From: Myxococcota bacterium | GTDB lineage: Bacteria; Myxococcota_A; UBA9160; PR03 | Assembly (NCBI GenBank): GCA_030066475.1 | Contig: JASJBO010000022.1 | Location: 1 to 24,102 of the forward strand | DNA length: 24,102 bases | Direction of reading: 5' to 3' | In this document: positions 19,319 to 24,102 of the stretch, in pieces | Layout: every line of letters begins with the position of its first letter | Position numbering within the stretch: position 1 is the first letter of the stretch | The notes under the pieces: generated by a model | What the model was told of the DNA's origin: nothing | The model's input: only the letters and a program-made list of their open reading frames with translations | Databases searched by the model: none | Program-made: the position numbers and the translations under genes

Positions 19319-20524
19319 TCAGAACCCGTAGATCGGCAGCGAGAGGTAGCCCTGGATCACGGCCGCGTTCAGCAGGTCGATGAAGAAGGCGCCCGTCAGC
19401 GGCACCACCAGGAACGCCTGCGGCGACGGCCCGAAGCGCCGCGTGAGCGCCTGCATGTTGGCGACTGCGGTCGGCGTCGCCCCCAGGCCGAACCCGCAGT
19501 GGCCGCCGGCGATGATCGCGGCGTCGTACTGGCGGCCCAGGACCCGGAACGTCACGAAGGTGGCGAACGCGGCCATCCCCAGGGTCTGCACCGCCAGCAG
19601 CGCCAGCAGCGGCCCCGCCAGGCCGAGCAGCTCCCAGAGCCGCAGCGACATCAGCGCCATGGCGAGGAAGAGCGCCAGCGACACGGTGCCGAGCAGGTCG
19701 ACGGTGGGCCGGTGCACGCGCAGGAACGGGACGAAGGGCCCGAGGTTGCAGATCACGACGCCGGTCATCAGGCACCACACGATGCCCGGCAGCGTGAACG
19801 CGGCGTCGGCGAAGCGCTCGGCAAGCGCGCCGCCCACGATCAGGCACACCAGGACGAGCAGCAGGGTCGGCAGCAGCGTCTCCATCGCGATGGGGCTCTC
19901 GGGCTCGTCCTCGTCCGCCTGCTCGGCCACCGCGTCCGCCTCCGGGCCCGGCTCGAGCCGGTGCCGGCGGATCAGCCGCCCGGCGACCGGGCCGCCCAGG
20001 AAGCCCCCGATGATGAGCCCGAAGGTGGCGCACGCCATCGCCAGCTCCATGGTGCCCGCCAGGTTCTGGACGTGCGCGAAGCGCTCCGCGTAGGCGGCGC
20101 CGGTCGCGTGCCCGCCCGAGAGCGTGATCGACGCGCTGAGCAGGCCGAACAGCGGGTGCAGGTCGAGCCCCAGCGACACCAGCACCCCGAGCGCGTTCTG
20201 CACCAGCAGGAACGCCAGGCACACGCCCGCGAAGACCAGCAGCCGCGGACCGCCGCGACGCAGGCTGCGCACGTCCGCGGTCAGGCCGATGCTCGTGAAG
20301 AACATCAGCATCATGGGGTCGCGCAGCTCCATGTCGAAGGCGATGCGCGTGTCGAAGCGCGAGAAGAGCACGCTGGTCAGGACCGCGAAGAGGATCCCAC
20401 CGACCACGGGCACCGGGATGTCGTTGTTGCGCAGGAAGCCGACCTTCGACAGGACGAAGCGACCCAGCAGCAGCACGGCGACCGCCGCCGCGAGGGTCTG
20501 GGTGGGATCGAGGTCGATCGTCAT
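19319..20524 (-). CDS. gltS: Sodium/glutamate symporter GltS family permease
   Basis: A 401-residue, very hydrophobic integral membrane protein with about ten to twelve helices. Family hallmarks are PVPVVGGILFAVL (residues 38-50), MLMFFTSIGLTAD, LSGGHATGAAYAERF, the second-half repeat IIAGGHCGFGLGATPTAVAN with its glycine-rich re-entrant signature, and the terminal GAFFIDLLNAAVIQGYLSL. GltS proteins import glutamate with sodium. A charged cytosolic loop (PGPEADAVAEQADEDEPESP) joins the two halves. The ATG at 20524 follows GGGGAGA with a 4-base spacer; the frame is open further upstream but without homology. The TAXI binding protein follows after 7 bp, so the pair is probably cotranscribed. 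Glutamate is the family expectation, not proven here. Confidence 0.92.
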   Translation of the reverse strand: MTIDLDPTQTLAAAVAVLLLGRFVLSKVGFLRNNDIPVPVVGGILFAVLTSVLFSRFDTRIAFDMELRDPMMLMFFTSIGLTADVRSLRRGGPRLLVFAGVCLAFLLVQNALGVLVSLGLDLHPLFGLLSASITLSGGHATGAAYAERFAHVQNLAGTMELAMACATFGLIIGGFLGGPVAGRLIRRHRLEPGPEADAVAEQADEDEPESPIAMETLLPTLLLVLVCLIVGGALAERFADAAFTLPGIVWCLMTGVVICNLGPFVPFLRVHRPTVDLLGTVSLALFLAMALMSLRLWELLGLAGPLLALLAVQTLGMAAFATFVTFRVLGRQYDAAIIAGGHCGFGLGATPTAVANMQALTRRFGPSPQAFLVVPLTGAFFIDLLNAAVIQGYLSLPIYGF

Positions 20525-20580
20525 GGCATCTCCCCGGGGTTCGCGGCGTGAGGGTAGTGCAGCGCGGCGGTCGCTCCGCG

Positions 20581-20775
20581 CTAGCCGTCTTGGATCTGGC
20601 GGGTCAGCGCCTCGGCGCGTGCGCTGGCGTCCATCGAGGCGAAGAGGTCGCCCGAAGTACTCGCGCAGGATCTGGAGGATCGGCAGCAGCGAGATGTTCT
20701 TGCCGTGCGCGACGCAGTACGGCCGTTCCGCTCGAGGTACTCGCGCACCCGGCTGATGACGTCGAGGGGGTTCAT
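20581..20775 (-). pseudogene. Small 64-codon gene with two compensating frameshifts
   Basis: An ORF from ATG 20775 to TAG 20581 begins MNPLDVISRVREYLERNG and ends DLFASMDASARAEALTRQIQ. Its middle third has poor codon use (AGA, CGA, TCT, ACA), while the neighbouring frame there reads YCVAHGKNISLLPILQILRE with every codon ending in G or C. Joining the frames near 20720-20724 (one base apparently lost) and near 20651-20653 (one base apparently gained in GGG) yields a smooth helical protein of about 65 residues. Either the gene is damaged or the sequence has two indel errors. I do not recognise the family. It lies 56 bp upstream of gltS on the same strand and may be cotranscribed with it. Confidence 0.6.
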
Positions 20776-20923
20776 TGGTCGGGCATTGTGCCACGCCGAG
20801 GCCGGCTTCAGCACGGGTTCTTCGTCCGGGAGCCGCCTCAGGGGGCCACGGCGTCTCCCGCCAGGAAGCCGTGGGTCCGGTCCGGGAAGGCGACTACGCC
20901 TGGTTCCAGGACCGAGGCCCGAC
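20776..20923. other. Intergenic gap downstream of the VKOR-DsbA gene, with a weak hairpin
   Basis: This 148-bp gap contains an inverted repeat CCACGGC (20846-20852) / GCCGTGG (20868-20874) with a 15-base loop and no T-run, a poor candidate terminator for the VKOR-DsbA gene. No gene or clear promoter is seen. Confidence 0.4.
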
Positions 20924-22183
20924 CTACGGGCGGCGCTCGAGCAGGCGAGGCCGGGGCAGCGCGGCGAAGGCCGGGTGGTCGGTGCGCCCCTCGGCCAGCG
21001 TGATCGCGTACAGGAAGGGGGGATAGGCGAACGCCCGCCGGTCGTTCACCAGGACCAGCGGCGTGCCCTGGATGTCGAACGTGCCGGCCCGGTCGATGTC
21101 GCCCTGCAGATGCGCGTCGGTCTCGGGCGAGGTCATGCACGCCTCGAGCTCCGCGCGCGAGCGATGGCGCGCCGCGATCTCCACCACGCGCTGATCGTCG
21201 AGTGCCGGGTCCTCGAACATCGCGCCCGAGGCCTCGAACGCCTCCTCGGGGTCGTCGATGCACAGCAGCGCCCGCGCGGCCGCGCAGCGCACCGGATCGT
21301 CGGCGCGCTGCGGCAGGCGCGGGTTGCAGCGGCCGTCCAGCGGGAAGTGGCGCGCCTCGAACGCGACCGTGCCCGCCGGGGCGCTGTCGCGCAGGCGCTC
21401 GAGCACCACGTGGAGCTGCGCACAGTGCGAGCAGCGGATGTCGGAGAAGTCCGTGATCCGGACTGGCGCGTCCGCGGGGCCCAGCAGCCGACGGCGCGCG
21501 AAGTCGCGCCGCGCGGGCCGCGTCGTCGCGAACATCGCCAGCGCGTTCGACAGCTCCTGCTGCACCGGCTGCGGCAGCGACTGCACCCAGCGCGAGAGGT
21601 CGTCCGTGGGATCCAACGTGGCTACCGTCGCGCCCGTGCTCGGCGGTGTCTGGAGCCCGGGGTACAGAACTGCGAGATAGCCCGCGACCGTCGCCGCCGC
21701 GGCGAGACCGAGTCCAGGTCCCCAGGGCGACCCGGCGGGGCGCTCGACGCCGAGGAAGACCACGGCGGCATATGCCAGCACGAGCCCATAGGTGACGGCG
21801 CACGTCGAGCAGAACGAGCCCGCGAGGAGCAGCGAGCCGGCGAGCCCCACCACGGTGAGCACACCGGCCAGCGCCGTGAGCTGTACGGCGGCGACCGCCG
21901 GCCCCGCGCGCCGCCGCCAGGCCCAGAGCGCGAGTCCGGCGGCGACCCCGCCCCAGACCACCCCCCAGCCCGCGACCGGCACGGCCGTCGCCGCCTGGAC
22001 CGCCGCCGCGAGTGGCGAGTCCCAGACGTCGGCGCAGCCGCTGCCGCCGCCGATGCAGAACACCTCGCCCCCGCGGCGCAGATCGAGCAGCTCGCGCCAC
22101 TGGAAGACGGACCACGCGGCCTGGGCCGCGCCCAGCAGGGCGGCGGCGAGCAAGGCTCGTTGCGATCGCTCGACCGGTGTCAC
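20924..22183 (-). CDS. Vitamin K epoxide reductase (VKOR) - DsbA-like thioredoxin fusion
   Basis: A 419-residue membrane protein that should make disulfide bonds in the periplasm and pass electrons to quinone. Residues 1-150 are a VKOR domain with several helices, loop cysteines Cys43 and Cys50 (FCIGGGSGCADVW) and the active CXXC Cys125-Cys128 (SFCSTCAVTYG). A further helix (GLGLAAAATVAGYLAVLY, near 157-174) leads to a DsbA/thioredoxin-4 domain with Cys251-Ser-His-Cys254 (FSDIRCSHCAQLH) and the cis-proline loop QGTPLVLVN near residue 380. It thus carries oxidase and thiol carrier in one chain, replacing DsbB plus DsbA. The GTG at 22183 is chosen because the first helix starts there; a TTG at 22201 in the same frame is an alternative. 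Neither has a good ribosome-binding site. Confidence 0.9.
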   Translation of the reverse strand: MTPVERSQRALLAAALLGAAQAAWSVFQWRELLDLRRGGEVFCIGGGSGCADVWDSPLAAAVQAATAVPVAGWGVVWGGVAAGLALWAWRRRAGPAVAAVQLTALAGVLTVVGLAGSLLLAGSFCSTCAVTYGLVLAYAAVVFLGVERPAGSPWGPGLGLAAAATVAGYLAVLYPGLQTPPSTGATVATLDPTDDLSRWVQSLPQPVQQELSNALAMFATTRPARRDFARRRLLGPADAPVRITDFSDIRCSHCAQLHVVLERLRDSAPAGTVAFEARHFPLDGRCNPRLPQRADDPVRCAAARALLCIDDPEEAFEASGAMFEDPALDDQRVVEIAARHRSRAELEACMTSPETDAHLQGDIDRAGTFDIQGTPLVLVNDRRAFAYPPFLYAITLAEGRTDHPAFAALPRPRLLERRP

Positions 22184-22193
22184 AGCGAGCAGG

Positions 22194-22283
22194 CTAGGCA
22201 ATACGCGACGCGCCGCCCCGACCCGCGAGCGCGAGCGTCGCGCAGGCTGCGGCGAGCCGGGTCGACTTCCTCGTGAGGTCCAC
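22194..22283 (-). CDS. Possible 29-residue ORF upstream of the VKOR-DsbA gene
   Basis: A GTG at 22283 is preceded by AGGAGAG with a 7-base spacer and opens a 29-codon ORF ending in TAG at 22194-22196, 10 bases before the GTG of the VKOR-DsbA gene and overlapping that gene's alternative TTG start at 22201. The peptide has a basic start and a hydrophobic alanine/leucine core (TRKSTRLAAACATLALAG), like a short signal sequence. It could be a leader peptide for translational coupling, a decayed secreted protein, or chance. No homologue is known to me. Confidence 0.3.
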   Translation of the reverse strand: MDLTRKSTRLAAACATLALAGRGGASRIA

Positions 22284-22364
22284 GGCGGCTCTCTCCTGTC
22301 TCGCCGTCCGTATCGGCCCGGCTGGGCGAGCGATTGAGACGCCGCTGCTCCTCGCGTGCGGATC
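22284..22364. promoter_or_regulatory. Short gap expected to hold the VKOR-DsbA promoter
   Basis: These 81 bp lie between the stop of the upstream PEP-CTERM gene and the small ORF, all on the minus strand. Apart from the ribosome-binding site next to 22283 I see no clear promoter boxes or terminator; readthrough from the PEP-CTERM gene is possible. Confidence 0.25.
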
Positions 22365-24102
22365 TCACGAGGCGAAGCTTCGCGCTCCAGCCGCGCGACG
22401 CGGCGGTCGCGCGGCTCCGAGGCCGCGGAGCAGCGCCAGCAGGGCCAGCGCGGCGGCGAGCTGCAGGGCCTTCGCGGGCTCGGGAACCAACGCGGGCCCA
22501 CCGGGATCCACGATCCGCCCGTCCGCCATGCCGTCCTCGTCGCCGGCCCCGCCGTCGGTCAGGTCCAGCACGATCGGATTCGGGAGCGGCGGGCCGCCAC
22601 CCAGGAACAGCACCGGCGGGCCGACCGCGGGCACCTTGTACCAGGCGTTGGGGAACGGCGTGGTGCCGACGTCGAGGTGGATCTCCACCCGGACCGAGGC
22701 GCCCGGCGCCAGCCCCTCGATCACGAACTTGAACAGGCCGACCGGGAAGAACGGCCCGATGCCCGGGTCCGGGTTCGACACCACGTTCGCGAGCATCCCG
22801 TCGTTGGTGGCCAGGCTGACGTAGCTGCCGTCCTCGGCGTTCGGCAGCGAGGCCACGTCCGGGTCCCGGTCGTCGGGCGTGCCGTCTCCGTCCACGTCGC
22901 CGGCGGGCGCGGCGGCCTCCAGCTCGTCCGAGACCCCGTCGCCGTCCATGTCCGGCGTGAGGCGCACCAGGATGTCGGGCTCCACCCCGTCGATCTCCAC
23001 CTTGGCGACGATCTGGCCGGCGTCGTTGAAGCCCTGGCGGCCGAAGGAGATCTCGGTCACGCCGCCGCCGTTCACCTTGTCGGTGCGCAGCAGCGGCCGC
23101 AGCGTGCAGCTCGAGGGCACGACCGGGCTGCCCGCGCAGCTGCTGCGGTCGAGCACGTACAGGGTCTCCTCGGGGTTCGGGCTCGAGGAGCGCGCGAGGA
23201 AGGCGACGTCGCCCCCGGCGTTGATCGCGAGGAAGCCGGGCAGGATGTGCACGATGTCGATCCCGGGCGGCAGGTCGCACTCGTCGAGCAGCACCTGCTC
23301 GGAGCCGAGCACGACCGGCGCGTTCGCGTCGAGCGTGTAGATCCGGTCGACGATGTTGCGCGGCGGGTCGGCGGGCGGATCGGCGGCTCGCAGGAAGGCG
23401 ACCGTGCCGGCGTCGTTGATGTCGGCGCTGAGGTCCGACGCCATCACGTCCCGGCCGTCGCAGGTCTGCGAGAAGGCGCCGGCCCGGGGGCGCGTGAGCT
23501 GGTCGTAGCTGGCGGGCGGCTCGGCCAGGAAGAGGCCGTTCTCCTGGGGCGAGACCGGGTTGGTGGGATCGGCCTGGCAGGTGCCGCGAAACACCGTCCG
23601 CGTGCCGGTGGGCGCCAGCGCAACGATCGCGTCGCCGGTCAGGATGCTGCACGCGCCGCCGGGCGCCTGCGCGGCGACCACGAAGCCGTCCACCACCAGC
23701 GCGAACTCGTCGTCGACCGGGAAGGAGGCGTCGCACAGGCGCGTCTTGAACGCCGCGAACCCCTGCTGGTTGAAGGCGAACTCGAGGTCGATCGGGTCGT
23801 TGAACAGCTCCGGCAGCAGCGCCAGGTCGCCCATCGGGTCGTTGGGCTCCGGCCCGCAGGCGCGCACCGGCCGCGAGGTCGGGCCGCCGAAGACGTCGCC
23901 GACGTACAGGCCACCGCTCGGCCCAAACGAGACCTCACAGCCGCTGGGGGTGGAGTCGATCTCCACCTCCTCGCCCTGGGCGACGAAGGCGACGCGGCCG
24001 CTGTCGTCGACGCGGGCCTCGCTGAAGTCGCCGCTCCGGAGCGGCAGCGGGGACGGCGTGGTGGACTGGCAGGAGAGCTGGGTGTTGGTGTCGTACACGA
24101 TC
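22365..24102 (-). CDS. PEP-CTERM protein with NxxGxxAF repeats and choice-of-anchor U domain, 5' end outside window
   Basis: The frame is open to the right edge, so the signal peptide is missing; the GTG at 24098 is internal. The visible 578 or so residues hold scattered NxxGxxAF-type repeats (DDSGRVAF, NQQGFAAF, NDAGTVAF, NAGGDVAF and a degenerate NDAGQIVA), probably beta-propeller-like units. An Asp-rich calcium-binding stretch (DMDGDGVSDELEA, GDVDGDGTPDDRDPD) follows near residue 390. Next comes a choice-of-anchor U-like region (VGLFKFVIEGLAPGASVRVE, LDLTDGGAGDEDGMADGRI, VDPGG), then a PEP-CTERM signal: VPEPAKA, a hydrophobic helix and a basic tail with PPRR. It should be exported and sorted by an exosortase, perhaps the same as for the 12008-13474 protein. 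Function unknown; several Cys suggest disulfides, possibly made by the neighbouring VKOR-DsbA (inference). Confidence 0.87.
   Translation of the reverse strand, partial: IVYDTNTQLSCQSTTPSPLPLRSGDFSEARVDDSGRVAFVAQGEEVEIDSTPSGCEVSFGPSGGLYVGDVFGGPTSRPVRACGPEPNDPMGDLALLPELFNDPIDLEFAFNQQGFAAFKTRLCDASFPVDDEFALVVDGFVVAAQAPGGACSILTGDAIVALAPTGTRTVFRGTCQADPTNPVSPQENGLFLAEPPASYDQLTRPRAGAFSQTCDGRDVMASDLSADINDAGTVAFLRAADPPADPPRNIVDRIYTLDANAPVVLGSEQVLLDECDLPPGIDIVHILPGFLAINAGGDVAFLARSSSPNPEETLYVLDRSSCAGSPVVPSSCTLRPLLRTDKVNGGGVTEISFGRQGFNDAGQIVAKVEIDGVEPDILVRLTPDMDGDGVSDELEAAAPAGDVDGDGTPDDRDPDVASLPNAEDGSYVSLATNDGMLANVVSNPDPGIGPFFPVGLFKFVIEGLAPGASVRVEIHLDVGTTPFPNAWYKVPAVGPPVLFLGGGPPLPNPIVLDLTDGGAGDEDGMADGRIVDPGGPALVPEPAKALQLAAALALLALLRGLGAARPPRRAAGARSFAS

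Noticed and set aside
20780..20800. TGGCAC on the minus strand before the small frameshifted gene as a sigma-54 site
   Set aside because: No TTGC follows at the right distance and it lies too close to the ATG.
20838..20900. Coding-like tail (VVAFPDRTHGFLAGDAVAP) just after the VKOR-DsbA stop in another frame
   Set aside because: Good codon use for about 20 codons suggested a hydrolase remnant or a frameshifted C-terminus, but the piece is too short and the VKOR-DsbA protein already has a normal end.
22372..22383. Perfect 12-bp palindrome GCGAAGCTTCGC at the end of the right-edge PEP-CTERM gene
   Set aside because: It has no loop and no T-run, lies inside coding sequence, and is short enough to arise by chance.

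Overview
The window is very G+C-rich (about 70% by eye), with tightly packed genes whose codons nearly always end in G or C. Two proteins carry C-terminal PEP-CTERM sorting signals, so the cell should be Gram-negative with an exosortase encoded elsewhere. That feature, together with NxxGxxAF/choice-of-anchor-U architecture, a VKOR-DsbA fusion, a DUF3604 protein and a TAXI/GltS transporter pair, suggests an environmental 'deltaproteobacterium'-type lineage (Myxococcota, Binatota or a relative). This placement is an inference: no rRNA or marker gene is present.

Left edge (1-2623): the C-terminal two thirds of an unusual glutamate-synthase-like (GltB-related) protein, followed by a perfect 51-bp tandem duplication between two convergent genes.

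Core (2624-12003): a five-gene amidoligase/transglutaminase locus. A leftward pair (circularly permuted ATP-grasp, then alpha-E/DUF403, with a GTGA overlap) diverges from a rightward trio (transglutaminase-DUF2126 fusion, ATP-grasp-alpha-E fusion, stand-alone transglutaminase) whose genes overlap by 1-4 bases. The families have been predicted from comparative genomics to build or process a peptide-like product, but the product is unknown to me. This is the best candidate in the window for a poorly described system. It holds two complete ATP-grasp/alpha-E sets and two transglutaminases around one short divergent promoter region.

Middle (12004-17756): a secreted PEP-CTERM protein with PPC-like and Ig-like regions; a DUF3604 (PHP-like) exported protein; a nucleoside hydrolase whose catalytic DTD motif lies upstream of its first usual start codon; and a short-chain dehydrogenase/reductase.

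Right (17757-24102): a leftward set consisting of a small gene broken by two compensating frameshifts, a GltS-type sodium/glutamate symporter and a TAXI-type solute-binding protein, probably one SBP-assisted transporter; then a VKOR-DsbA disulfide-forming fusion preceded by a possible 29-codon ORF; and finally a second PEP-CTERM protein that runs off the right edge. No rRNA, tRNA, CRISPR array, transposase or phage gene was recognised. No gene-free gap exceeds 300 bases.
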